DNA from: DASVAL01 sp035649575
Lineage (GTDB): Bacteria; Planctomycetota; UBA1135; UBA2386
Length of the DNA stretch: 51,760 bases
Reading direction: 5' to 3'
Assembly (NCBI GenBank): GCA_035649575.1
Contig: DASRJH010000012.1
Coordinates: forward strand, 1 to 51,760
Positions 23,794 through 32,643 of the stretch are shown piece by piece; the first letter of the stretch is position 1, and every line of letters starts with the position of its first letter. A model generated the notes under the pieces. That model worked only from the letters and a program-made list of their open reading frames with translations, did not search any database and was not told the DNA's origin. The translations under genes and the position numbers were made by a program.

Positions 23794-26244
23794 ATGCCCG
23801 ATGCCAGCACGCCACCGGCGGAACCGTCCCGGCCGGAACGACGCGACTACGTCTCGATCTTCCTGCTGAGTTGCAGCGTCATGGTGTTCCAGATCGCGCT
23901 GACGCGCGTGCTCAGCGCCGTCGTCTGGTACCACTTCGCGTTCCTGACCATCTCGATGGTCATGCTGGGGCTCGGCGCGCCGGGCGTCTGGTTCGCCCTG
24001 ATGCGCCGGCCGCAGCGGTGGCTGCCCTTCACCCTGATCGCCAGCGGCGTCACCGTGCCGCTCGCCGTCGTGCTGGTCGTCAGGAACGGTACTGCCCTGC
24101 TATGGGCCGGGTCGACGATCGTCATCATCCTCTGCGTGCTGCCAGCCATGCTGGCGCTCGGCTCGGTCATCTGCCTCTTGTTGATGAAGGCGACCGGCGA
24201 GGGCATCCAACGCATGTATGGCGTCGACCTGATCGGTGCCTGCCTCGGCGCGGTCGTGATCATCCCGCTGCTGCACCTGGTCCCGACGCCGCACCTCGCG
24301 GCGGGCTGCGGCCTGCTGCCGCTGCTGGCGGCCATGCTGTATGGCGCGGTGTGGCGCGCAATCGGCCTCTTGCTCGCTGCCGGCCTGGTCGCGGTCTTCG
24401 CGGCGACTTCGTGGCTGCAGGTCACGCATTCGAAGGGACACGACCAGCAGCTCCAGGTGCCGCTGTTCGAGAAGTGGACGCCGACGGCCCGGCTGACCGT
24501 CTTCGAAAGGCCGTTCTTCTTCGTGGGGCACGAAGCAGGCTTCGGCTGGGGGCTCGGCAGCAAACTCCCGAAGGACAACAAAGGAGTGGTGCAGTACTGG
24601 CTCGAGCAGGACGGCAGCGCCGGAACGCCGATCACGAAGTTCGACGGGGACCTCGGCGCTCTGGCGCACCTCGACTACGACGTCACGTCGGTCGGCTACC
24701 AGCTCCGCCCGCCGCGTCGCGTGGCGATCATCGGCGGCGGCGGCGGCCGCGACATCCTGTCGGCGCTGAGGGCCGGTGCCACTGACATCGACGCCATCGA
24801 GCTGAATCGTCACACGATCGCGGTGGTGAGCGAGACGTTCGGCCACATCTCGGGGGACATCTACCACCGGCCCGGGGTGCGGGCGGTCGCCAACGAAGGG
24901 CGCAGCCACCTCACCCACTCGACGGACCACTACGACTTCATCCAGATCTCGCTGATCGACAGCTGGGCGGCGAGCACCGCCGGCGCCTTCGCTCTGGCCG
25001 AGAACAACCTGTACACGCTCGAGGCCTACCGGCTGTATTTCGTCCGACTGACCGAACGCGGCGTGCTGGCGACGAGCCGGTGGTCGGGCGAGCTGCCGCG
25101 GCTATTGCTGCTGACGCGGGCCGCACTCGTCGCGGCCGGAGTCACGCAGCCCGAGCGTCACGTCGTGCTCGTCGGGGCCGGTGGCGTCGGCACGGTGCTG
25201 GTCGCGAAGACGCCCTTCACCGGCGACGACATCGCGCGCCTGCGGCAGATCAGCGACGAGCGTGGCTTCGTGATCCACTACCCACCGCAGGCCGGCAATG
25301 CCGGCGACTTCGTGCTCTACCCACCGCAGCCCGGCAATGCCCCCTATCCCGATCTGCTCGCCGTCGTCGAAGGGCGTAACGAGGTCCTCGCGGCGCGGGG
25401 AATCGTCGTCACACCGCCGACCGACGACAGCCCGTACTTCTTCCACGTCGTGTCGCCGTTCAAGCCCGGACTGATGGACGAGAACGCGCTGCAGCAGACC
25501 GCCATCAGTTTGAACCTGGGCGCGATGATCGTGCTGCGGCAGGCGATGGTCTTCGTCAGCCTGCTCGCCCTGGCGCTGTTCCTGCTGCCGTTCGCGTTCT
25601 CGGCGCTCGGCCGGCGCGCGGCGGGACACCCACCCGTAGCCTGGGGCATGCTGCTGCGCTCGTCGCTGTTCTTCGCGGCGATCGGCGCCGCGTTCATGCT
25701 GCTCGAGAACATGCTGGTCCAGCACTTCGTGCTCTACCTGGGTCACCCGAGCTACGCGACCACGGTCATCATCGCCGCGCTGCTGCTCGGCATGGGTGTC
25801 GGGGCGATGAACGCCAACGTGCTGGGGGTTGCCGGTCTGGTGCGGCGCGGCTGGATCGTGCCGTTGGCCATCGTGGGCGTCGTCTCGGCGCTGCCGGTCG
25901 TGTTCACGGCGACCCTCGGCCTCGCGCTGGCGGCGCGCATCGCGATCGCATGCGCGATCCTGGTGCCGCTCGGCGTCGCGCTCGGCACGTTCTTCCCCCT
26001 CGGAATGCTGCATTTCGGCGACGCCAACAAGCCCTGGAACTGGGCCATCAACGGCGTGTTCGGCGTCGTCGCCAGCGTGATGTCGCTGGCTCTCTCGATG
26101 GAGTTCGGTTTCACCTTCGTCGGCGGGCTCAGCGCCGCGATCTACCTCGGCGCATGGTTGTGCCTCGCGCTCGGGCGGCGCGCGGCCGCGGCGACGCAGC
26201 TCGGCGCCGTGGTTTCCAACGCGGGCAAGGCCCTGATCGGCTGA
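23794..26244 (+). CDS. Membrane-embedded spermidine-synthase-like protein
   Basis: The 816-residue protein has about six membrane helices at the N-terminus (residues 18-205), a soluble central domain, and a second set of about seven helices from 530 on. The central domain carries a Rossmann SAM-binding motif VAIIGGGGGRDILSALRAGA at about 310-329 followed by the acidic DIDAIELN, and a YDFIQISLIDSWAA stretch, the layout of spermidine synthase-like aminopropyltransferases; the TM-plus-synthase fusion is known in many bacteria but its substrate is unproven. The polyamine-binding Asp residues of classical SpeE are not clearly present. It is transcribed away from an aminotransferase gene. Confidence 0.85.
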   Translation: MPDASTPPAEPSRPERRDYVSIFLLSCSVMVFQIALTRVLSAVVWYHFAFLTISMVMLGLGAPGVWFALMRRPQRWLPFTLIASGVTVPLAVVLVVRNGTALLWAGSTIVIILCVLPAMLALGSVICLLLMKATGEGIQRMYGVDLIGACLGAVVIIPLLHLVPTPHLAAGCGLLPLLAAMLYGAVWRAIGLLLAAGLVAVFAATSWLQVTHSKGHDQQLQVPLFEKWTPTARLTVFERPFFFVGHEAGFGWGLGSKLPKDNKGVVQYWLEQDGSAGTPITKFDGDLGALAHLDYDVTSVGYQLRPPRRVAIIGGGGGRDILSALRAGATDIDAIELNRHTIAVVSETFGHISGDIYHRPGVRAVANEGRSHLTHSTDHYDFIQISLIDSWAASTAGAFALAENNLYTLEAYRLYFVRLTERGVLATSRWSGELPRLLLLTRAALVAAGVTQPERHVVLVGAGGVGTVLVAKTPFTGDDIARLRQISDERGFVIHYPPQAGNAGDFVLYPPQPGNAPYPDLLAVVEGRNEVLAARGIVVTPPTDDSPYFFHVVSPFKPGLMDENALQQTAISLNLGAMIVLRQAMVFVSLLALALFLLPFAFSALGRRAAGHPPVAWGMLLRSSLFFAAIGAAFMLLENMLVQHFVLYLGHPSYATTVIIAALLLGMGVGAMNANVLGVAGLVRRGWIVPLAIVGVVSALPVVFTATLGLALAARIAIACAILVPLGVALGTFFPLGMLHFGDANKPWNWAINGVFGVVASVMSLALSMEFGFTFVGGLSAAIYLGAWLCLALGRRAAAATQLGAVVSNAGKALIG
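25278..25341 (+). repeat. Short in-frame tandem duplication inside the spermidine-synthase-like gene
   Basis: Two 25-nt units starting at 25278 and 25317 (period 39 nt, one mismatch) give the peptide repeat YPPQAGNA...YPPQPGNA. Being a multiple of three it keeps frame, and looks like a recent slippage duplication of 13 codons in a surface loop. Confidence 0.75.
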
Positions 26245-26290
26245 ACGGGTCCGCCTCGCCGACTGCGCCCCCCGGAGAGCAGCCGCGGGG

Positions 26291-27197
26291 GCCTGGCACG
26301 AGAGCGGCTTCGCGGCGGTCGTCTCGCGCCTGCTCGGCGACCCGGTGCCCGCCGCGACAGGCCCGCAATACGCCGGCGCGCGCCTGGCGATCTTCTGGAA
26401 GGACCTCAACATGCTGCGCAACGTCGGCATCAACCCAATCGCCGGCCTGCACGTGCAGACCGACGCCTCGGGCGGCGCCGGCAACAACGTCTGCTACGTG
26501 ACCTGGTGGGACGTTGGCGAGTTCAACACCGTCAGTGGCACCGGCGTGCAGGGCCACACGCAATGGACCTTCCAGATGGTGCTGTTCGAGGCGACCGGCG
26601 TCGTGCAGTTCCGCTACGGCAACGTGCCGGTGTACGCGACGGCGTCTACGACGACGGTTGGCTGCCACGCGACGATCGCCGGTTTCTCGCCCGGTCGCAT
26701 CGGCGGCGTCCTCGGCAACAACTCGGTCAACCCGCAGAACCGCGACCTGTCGTTGGAGGTGCCGTTCGCGACCATGCCCGAGGGTGCCTTCGGCAACATG
26801 GGCCAGGTCGCCGTCGCCGCGCCGGTCGTCGGCGGCCTGCAGTACGGCGGCCGCATGTTCGGCGGCCAGACGGTGAGCTGGAACGCGGTGAACGTGCCGC
26901 CGGGCACGGTCCTCGGCGCGCAGCTGGTCGACGTCGGTGCCACGCGGCCAGGCCTGCAGTTCCCGGGCATCACCGCGCCGGGCTGCATGCTGAGCACGAC
27001 GACGGGGGGCGTTGTTGTGGGAGCTGTTCGTGCTGCCGGCCTCGACCGCGATCGGCACGGTCCCGTTGGTGGTGCCGCACGGCTTCGAGGGCACCGAGAT
27101 CTACGCCCAGTTCGTCGCGCTGGACGGGCTGCTCGGCGGCCCCAACCTGGTCACGGTGTCGAGCAACGCGATCAAACACCGCATCGGACTGAACTGA
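26291..27197 (+). pseudogene. Broken secreted-protein gene (truncated 5' end, frameshift in a G-run)
   Basis: From about 26291 a protein-like frame begins in mid-domain (AWHESGFAAVVSRLLGDP, then ARLAIFWKDLN, VCYVTWWDVGEFNT and GVVQFRYGNVP), the same kind of beta domain seen twice in the gene at 34299-36023. No start codon, signal peptide or ribosome binding site precedes it; a GTG at 26345 is the only possible start. The frame holds up to APGCMLSTTTGG, and after a run of six G at 27004-27009 the matching sequence continues in another frame (LWELFVLPAST to the stop at 27197). Removing one G restores one continuous frame. The C-terminal part (VSSNAIKHRIGLN) is of the type shared by the secreted proteins here. 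Either a decayed gene or a sequencing error in the G-run combined with a lost 5' end. Confidence 0.75.
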
Positions 27198-27223
27198 CCG
27201 GCGGCCTCACTCCTGCACCGGCC

Positions 27224-27263
27224 GCGCACCTCGAGCGGATTGGGGATCCGCTCGGAGGTGCGC
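27224..27263 (+). terminator. Long hairpin after the broken gene
   Basis: A 17-bp stem with one bulged base (27224-27240 with 27246-27263) and the 5-nt loop TGGGG lies 27 nt after the stop. It is the strongest hairpin in the window, lacks a T-run, and precedes the kinase gene, so it probably isolates that gene from upstream transcription. Confidence 0.6.
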
Positions 27264-27372
27264 ATGGATGCGGCTCGCCCAAGGGTCACCTCGCGCAGCG
27301 AGCGAGTATCATCCGCCGTCGTCGCAATCGCGTGCAATGCGCACGCGCCTCGTCCCACCGCCTCAACGGTCC

Positions 27373-30300
27373 ATGAGCAGCCCCTCGTCCCTGGAGACCA
27401 TGTTCTTCGAGTGTCTCCGCATGGACAGGCCGGCGGAGCGCGCGGCGTATCTCGCGCAAGCGTGTGCCGGCGATGCGGAGTTGCTTCGCCGCCTGCAGAA
27501 GATGCTCGAGGCGCACGACAGCAGCTTCCTCGAGCAGGCGGCCTACGTGCCCGGCCCGATCGCGGAGCCGCCGCTTGACGCCGATGGCCCGGGCGAGCGC
27601 ATCGGCGCGTTCCGGCTCGTGGAGCAGATCGGCGAAGGCGGCATGGGCACAGTGTGGCGCGCCGAACAACTCGAGCCGGTGCAGCGACAGGTCGCGCTGA
27701 AGCTCATCAAGGCGGGCATGGACTCGCATCAGGTCGTCGCACGCTTCGAGGCGGAGCGGCAGGCGCTCGCGCTGATGGACCACCCGAACATCGCACGCGT
27801 GCTCGACGGCGGCACGGACGGCCGCGGCCGGCCGTTCTTCGTGATGGACCTCTTCGAGGGCGTGCCGATCACCAGATTCTGCGACGAGCAGCGACTGGCG
27901 CTGCGGCAGCGGCTCGAGCTCTTCATTCCGGTCTGCGAGGCGATCCAGCACGCGCATCAGAAGGGAGTCATCCATCGCGACATCAAGCCGTCGAACGTGT
28001 TGGTCGCGCTGCAACACGGCAGGGTCGTGCCGAAGGTGATCGACTTCGGCATCGCGAAGGCCGTCGAGCAGAAGCTCACCGAACACACTGCGCTCACGCA
28101 GCACGGCAGCTTCGTCGGCACGTTCGAGTACATGAGCCCGGAGCAGGCGGCGAGGAGTGCCATGGGCGTCGACACGCGCAGCGACATCTACTCGCTCGGC
28201 GTGCTCCTGTACGAGCTGCTCACGGGCACCACGCCGCTGTCGCGCCAGCGTCTCGAACAATCCCCCTACAGCGACATCCTGCGCGCGATCACGGACGAAG
28301 AGACGCCGAAGCCCAGCACGCGGCTCGGCGAGTCCCCCACGACGATCGCGACGATCGCGGCGCGGCGATGCGTCGAGCCGGCGCGGCTCGCCGGCATGGT
28401 TCGCGGCGAGCTCGACTGGATCGTCATGAAGGCGCTCGAGAAGGACCGCAACCGGCGCTACGCGACGGTTGCCGAGCTCGCGCAGGACGTGCAGCGCTTC
28501 CTCGCGCACGATCCCGTGTCGGCCTGCCCGCCGTCAGCGGGGTACCGGCTGCGCAAGTTCGCGCGCAAACACCGCACCAAGCTCCAGGTCGCCGCCGGGT
28601 TCCTCGTGTTGATGGTCTCTGCCACCGTGGTCAGCGTGTGGCTCGCGATCGCGGCGAAGCGCGAGAGCGACCAGAAGGAACTGGCGCGCGCGGAGGCGGC
28701 AGCCGCGACGATCCAGGCCCTGGACGCACTCGCGGCGCTGACCGACGGCATGCTCGAGCGCCTGCTCGCGCGCCAGGTCCAGCTCACGGCACAGGACCGC
28801 GAGTATTTGCGCGCGGTGCTCGCACGCTACGAACGGTTCGCGGCGCTGAAGGGCGACAGCGAGGAGAGCCGCGCGATTGCTGCCGAAGGCGCGTTCCGCG
28901 TCGGGCTCCTGCACCTGCGGCTCGAGGACCGCGATGCGGCACACGGTGCGTTTCGTGCGGCGCTCGCCCGGTACCGGCAACTCGGTCAGGAGTTCCCGCA
29001 GCAGGCGAAGTATCGGCTCTGCGCCGCCAAGGCGTGCACGAACCTCGGCATCCTGTTGCGCGAGCGCGGCCAGTGGGACGAGTCCGCGGCGATGGAGCGT
29101 TGCTCGCTCGAGACCTCGGAGCAACTGGCCGCGGAGTTCCCCGCCGAGCCCGAGTATCTGCACAGCGTCGCCGGCAGCTACCTCAACCTGGCAATGCTCT
29201 GGGAGAGCCAGGGCCTCGTCGACCGCGCGCTGCTCGAGGTTCGGCAAGCACGGGCGATGTTCGAACAGCTCGCACAGAGCCACCCCGGCCCGGAGCGGCA
29301 GCGGGAGCTCGCCATGTGTCTCGGCAACCTCGCCTCGACGCTGCGCCGTCAGGGCGACAAGCCGGAGGCAGTCGCGGCGTATCGACGCGCGCTCGAGATC
29401 GTGACCACGCTGGTCCACGACGTGGACGACAGCGCCGGCTACCGCCAGGAACTGGCGCGTTGCCACAACAACCTCGGCACCGCCCTGATGGAGAACGGCG
29501 ACGCGGCGGCCGCTCACGAGCAGGTGATGGAGGCGCTGCGCCAGCAGCTCCGGCTCGCCGCCGACTTCCCCACCGTGCCGTCGTATCGCGTAGAGCTGGC
29601 CCGCAGCCACGCCAACCTCGGTGTCTTCCTGAACGACGCCGATCCGACGGCGGCCGAGTCGCACTTTCGCTCGGCGTTGGCGATCCAGGAACGGCTCGTC
29701 GCGGACTTCTCCGACGTGCCGAGCCACGCGCAGGATCTCGCGAGCACGCACAACGGCCTCGGCAACCTGTTGCTCGACGCCGGCAAGCTCGCCGCGGGTG
29801 AAGCCGAACTCCTGGCGGCAGTGCGCATGCGCGAACAGCTGGCCGGTTCGCACCCGCGGGTCGTGGAGTACACGGTGGAGCTCGGGGGCAGCTACTGCAA
29901 CCTCGGCAATGGGTTCCTCGTGCATCGCCAGCAGCCGGCCGAGTCGCTGGCGTGGTATGGCAAGGCCATCGAGGGGTTGACCGCCGTGTTGGCGACACAG
30001 CCCGACCTCGCAACGGCGCGCGCCTTCCTGCGCAACAGCTACGAGGGCCGCTACCAGGCCCTGCGCCTGGTCGGGCGCATCGACGAAGCCCTGCTCGACG
30101 TCGACCGATGCCTCGCTCTCTGCGATGGCGCTGCCGGTGCGCTCGTTCGCCTCGGACGGTTCGAGGTGCTGATCGGCGTGGACACGACCCGCGCGATGGC
30201 CGAACTGGACCGCGTCGCCACCGAGCCGACGACGCCGGACGCGACGCTGTATCACGGCGTCGTGGTGCTGTGCCAGGTGGCGAGCGCGGAAGCGGGCGCG

Positions 30301-30471
30301 CAAGCACGCAGCAACTACTGCAAGCGCGCGATGGCACTGCTCGAACAGCTGCTTCGACGCGGGTATCTGCGGCCGGCCGCCAACCGCGAACGGCTCTGCA
30401 ACGAACCCGCGGTCGGTGTCTTGCGCGACCAGGACGAGTTCTGGGATCTGATGGAGCGCGCCGAGAAGTAG
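27373..30471 (+). CDS. Membrane serine/threonine protein kinase with TPR sensor region
   Basis: The 1032-residue protein has an N-terminal helical region typical of planctomycete kinases (AERAAYLAQACAGDAELLRR). The kinase domain runs from about residue 78 to 380 with the glycine loop GEGGMG (87-92), the ATP lysine in VALKLIKAG (Lys110), HRDIKPSN (201-208), DFG (224-226) and MSPEQ in the activation segment, so it should be active. One transmembrane helix follows at about 403-428, and the outer 600 residues are a chain of TPR repeats (N-L-G and A..Y patterns from about 560). It lies directly before an ECF sigma gene, a pairing typical of this group, although the usual order is sigma first. Confidence 0.93.
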   Translation: MSSPSSLETMFFECLRMDRPAERAAYLAQACAGDAELLRRLQKMLEAHDSSFLEQAAYVPGPIAEPPLDADGPGERIGAFRLVEQIGEGGMGTVWRAEQLEPVQRQVALKLIKAGMDSHQVVARFEAERQALALMDHPNIARVLDGGTDGRGRPFFVMDLFEGVPITRFCDEQRLALRQRLELFIPVCEAIQHAHQKGVIHRDIKPSNVLVALQHGRVVPKVIDFGIAKAVEQKLTEHTALTQHGSFVGTFEYMSPEQAARSAMGVDTRSDIYSLGVLLYELLTGTTPLSRQRLEQSPYSDILRAITDEETPKPSTRLGESPTTIATIAARRCVEPARLAGMVRGELDWIVMKALEKDRNRRYATVAELAQDVQRFLAHDPVSACPPSAGYRLRKFARKHRTKLQVAAGFLVLMVSATVVSVWLAIAAKRESDQKELARAEAAAATIQALDALAALTDGMLERLLARQVQLTAQDREYLRAVLARYERFAALKGDSEESRAIAAEGAFRVGLLHLRLEDRDAAHGAFRAALARYRQLGQEFPQQAKYRLCAAKACTNLGILLRERGQWDESAAMERCSLETSEQLAAEFPAEPEYLHSVAGSYLNLAMLWESQGLVDRALLEVRQARAMFEQLAQSHPGPERQRELAMCLGNLASTLRRQGDKPEAVAAYRRALEIVTTLVHDVDDSAGYRQELARCHNNLGTALMENGDAAAAHEQVMEALRQQLRLAADFPTVPSYRVELARSHANLGVFLNDADPTAAESHFRSALAIQERLVADFSDVPSHAQDLASTHNGLGNLLLDAGKLAAGEAELLAAVRMREQLAGSHPRVVEYTVELGGSYCNLGNGFLVHRQQPAESLAWYGKAIEGLTAVLATQPDLATARAFLRNSYEGRYQALRLVGRIDEALLDVDRCLALCDGAAGALVRLGRFEVLIGVDTTRAMAELDRVATEPTTPDATLYHGVVVLCQVASAEAGAQARSNYCKRAMALLEQLLRRGYLRPAANRERLCNEPAVGVLRDQDEFWDLMERAEK

Positions 30472-30562
30472 CCGGGCCATGCGCTCCCCCACCGCATCTC
30501 GTCCATGGCGTCGAGGCCGTGCGCACGAACGTCAGAGCACACCGATCGGGTATCGTGCTGGC

Positions 30563-31120
30563 ATGAGCGACGTCACCCGGATCCTCGAGCAGATCGGCAC
30601 CGGCGACGCGTCGGCCACCGAGCAGCTGCTGCAGCACGTCTACGGCGAGCTGCGCCGCCTGGCCGGTGAGAAGCTGGCGCGAGAGCGACCTGGCCAGACG
30701 CTGCAGGCCACTGCGTTGGTGCACGAAGCGTTCCTGCGGCTCACCGGCGGCGAGTCGTCGCAATGGAACGGCCGCGGGCACTTCTTCGCCGCGGCCGGGG
30801 AAGCGATGCGCCGCATCCTGGTCGAGAACGCGCGCCGCAAGCAACGGCTGAAGCACGGCGGCGGACAACGGCGCGTGGACCTCGATTCCGAGTGTGTCGT
30901 CGACGAGGGGCCCGCCGTGGACTTCCTGGCTCTGGACGGAGCGCTCGACAAGCTCGCCGCGAGCTATCCGCCCAAGGCACAGGTCGTGAAGCTGCGCTTC
31001 TTCGCCGGCTTGACGATGCCGGAGGTCGCTGCATCGCTCGGCATCTCGTTGGCGACGGCAGAACGACACTGGACCTTCGCCAGGTCCTGGCTCTACGCGG
31101 AGCTCGCCGACACCGGGTGA
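30563..31120 (+). CDS. ECF sigma factor, Sigma70_ECF (TIGR02999) type
   Basis: A 185-residue protein that matches the planctomycete-type ECF family throughout: VTRILEQIGTGDASATEQLL at the start, YGELRRLAGEKLARERPGQT, LQATALVHEAFLRL (region 2), RGHFFAAAGEAMRRILVENA followed by RRKQRLKHGGG, and region 4 QVVKLRFFAGLTMPEVAASL followed by GISLATAERHWTFARSWL. No anti-sigma factor is encoded nearby, and the upstream kinase is the likely regulator, possibly by phosphorylation; that is an inference from gene order. The 91-bp gap holds a TATCGT hexamer ten nt before the ATG, so the gene may also have its own promoter. A repeated sequence element overlaps its stop codon. Confidence 0.93.
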   Translation: MSDVTRILEQIGTGDASATEQLLQHVYGELRRLAGEKLARERPGQTLQATALVHEAFLRLTGGESSQWNGRGHFFAAAGEAMRRILVENARRKQRLKHGGGQRRVDLDSECVVDEGPAVDFLALDGALDKLAASYPPKAQVVKLRFFAGLTMPEVAASLGISLATAERHWTFARSWLYAELADTG

Positions 31121-31148
31121 CCGCGGAAAACCCGCCGCTGCGTGAGGG
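31111..31148 (+). repeat. Sequence at the sigma gene 3' end, copied at 32606-32643
   Basis: These 38 bp contain the sigma gene's stop codon and match 32606-32643 at 34 of 38 positions, including a GTGA in which a GTG overlaps the TGA. Read from the GTG, both copies give VTA(E/K)NPP(L/P)REG. It may be the remnant of a downstream gene start that normally overlaps this sigma gene type, or a conserved 3' element. Confidence 0.6.
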
Positions 31149-31274
31149 TCGGTTTGGTCATGGCCGGTGCCTCGATGCAGCCCAGGTGTTCGCCATGGGT
31201 GCCGAACGCCGCTTACCAGGCGCCGATGCGCGCGAGGCCCAGCGACGCGCCGCAGCCGGGCCGACAGGCGAACG

Positions 31275-32357
31275 TCAGCGGATGACGAACCGGTACGGAT
31301 TGCTCATCGACAGGCCGGTCGGAGTCAGGAACAACCCCTGGAAGCCGAACAACTCGCCCTGCAGCGCGGGCGTCGGCGGGATCGGCACCGTCGCGGTGAG
31401 GGGACCGCTCTGGACCGCGAGCGCGACCGAGGCCGAGACCGCCGGGTCGAGCCACCACGAGTCGATGATGCCAGGCAGGAACAGCGGTGTCCTGGTGACG
31501 CCGAGGACCAGGAGAGCGATGTTGCCGTTCGCGCCGTTCAGCGTGGCGCTCACGCTGCCGCCGAGCGCGCCGCCGGTGCCGGACAAGCTCTCGTCGTCGA
31601 CCGTCACCATGGAGCTCGCCTGCACGGTACCGTTCAAGGAGACCGTCGACGCGCGGCGCACGGTGGAGAGATAGCTGCTGATGGCGTAGTTGTTCGGGCC
31701 GGGCGGTGCCGTGACCGTCGAGCTCCCCAACAGGCGCACGTCGTTGCCGACGTCGACGGCGATGGCTGCGCCAATCATGGTCTGGACCACGCTCGAGACG
31801 ACCTGCACGCGGCTCCCGCTCTGGTTCACCCAGATCCCGGCGCCATACGAGGGGGCGACGACGTCGGCGCTGCTGTTGACGAAAGCGAGCTGACTCGAGA
31901 TCACGCTGACCGCCGATTGAAGGCCGCCACCGCGGAAGATCGACGACGTCGCCATGACCTGCGAGCACTGCCTGACCCAGAGCAGCCCCCCCGACGTGGG
32001 CACGGAGCCGATCTGGTCGAGCAGCACGGGGCCAGCGCACGACAAGCAGTCGATGAACGCGATCATCTCGAGATTGCGCAAGACGACGGCCTGCGTCGCG
32101 GTCGTGTTGATGATCTGGATCGTCCCTTGCACCCCGACGCCAGGATCGGCGAGCACGGTCAGTCCCTTGCTGTTGATCGCGAATCCGGCGTAGGTGCCGG
32201 CGCGCACTAGCAGAACGGCGCCGTCGGGAACCGCGGCGACCGCCGCGGCGATGCTCGTGAAGTTCACGCCGGGGCCACCGGCTGCAGCGACGACGTAGGT
32301 CTGGGAAGGCGCGATGCCGGCAACGAAGAGAGCGAGAGCGGACGAACCGAGGCGCAT
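31275..32357 (-). CDS. Secreted parallel-beta-helix-like protein with shared C-terminal domain
   Basis: The 360-residue protein has a signal peptide (ALALFVAGIAPSQ) and a well-placed GGAGG eight nt before the ATG. The mature start, GGPGVNFTSIAAAVAAVPDG followed by AVLLVRAGTYAGFAINSKGL, is the opening of right-handed beta-helix proteins of the polysaccharide-lyase/pectate-lyase-like superfamily, and the following repeats (NLEMIAF, IFRGGGLQS, SSVVQTM) continue the helix to about residue 235. The last 110 residues (SLSGTGGALGGSV to the end) are a separate beta domain of the sort shared by the other secreted proteins. No lyase catalytic residues are evident. Confidence 0.8.
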   Translation of the reverse strand: MRLGSSALALFVAGIAPSQTYVVAAAGGPGVNFTSIAAAVAAVPDGAVLLVRAGTYAGFAINSKGLTVLADPGVGVQGTIQIINTTATQAVVLRNLEMIAFIDCLSCAGPVLLDQIGSVPTSGGLLWVRQCSQVMATSSIFRGGGLQSAVSVISSQLAFVNSSADVVAPSYGAGIWVNQSGSRVQVVSSVVQTMIGAAIAVDVGNDVRLLGSSTVTAPPGPNNYAISSYLSTVRRASTVSLNGTVQASSMVTVDDESLSGTGGALGGSVSATLNGANGNIALLVLGVTRTPLFLPGIIDSWWLDPAVSASVALAVQSGPLTATVPIPPTPALQGELFGFQGLFLTPTGLSMSNPYRFVIR

Positions 32358-32390
32358 GAGGACCTCCGGAAGAGAGCGCTGATGTCGCCA

Positions 32391-32419
32391 AGTATCCCAC
32401 GTGCGCCCGAGCCGTCCAG
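32391..32419 (-). promoter_or_regulatory. Probable promoter of the beta-helix protein gene
   Basis: On the minus strand CTGGAC (32414-32419) and GATACT (32391-32396) are separated by 17 bp and lie 34 nt before the start codon, an acceptable sigma-70-like spacing. Confidence 0.4.
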
Positions 32420-32462
32420 GTGCCGCCTAGAACTCGCGAGCTGCTGTTCCGACCGCTGAACC

Positions 32463-32601
32463 GACGCAGGCACGATGCTCCCCCACCGACACTCGCAAGA
32501 GCCGCGCAGCGACGTCGGCGCTCGTCGACTCGTCGGGGAACAGACGCACCGGCGGCGGATCGACGGCGCGGTAACGGTGTGCTGACATCACTCGTCCGCG
32601 C
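32463..32601. repeat. Dispersed intergenic repeat, copy 1
   Basis: The core 32526-32601 matches 37210-37284 at about 69 of 76 positions with one single-base gap. Weaker similarity extends left to GACGCAGGCAC at 32463, which also occurs at 37131. It lies in the 392-bp divergent gap between two secreted-protein genes; apart from the repeats and the promoter that gap shows no gene. Confidence 0.7.
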
Positions 32602-32605
32602 AGGC

Positions 32606-32643
32606 CACCCGGTGACTGCGAAAAACCCGCCGCCGCGTGAGGG
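32606..32643 (+). repeat. Orphan copy of the sigma-gene 3'-end element
   Basis: Matches 31111-31148 at 34 of 38 positions, but no sigma factor is encoded upstream of it. It directly abuts the other intergenic repeat. An AAACCC/GGGTTT pairing around its GC core could form a weak hairpin. Confidence 0.6.

Noticed and set aside
28534..30492. Minus-strand open frame of 652 codons opposite the TPR part of the kinase
   Set aside because: The plus-strand TPR pattern is clear and continuous with the kinase domain.
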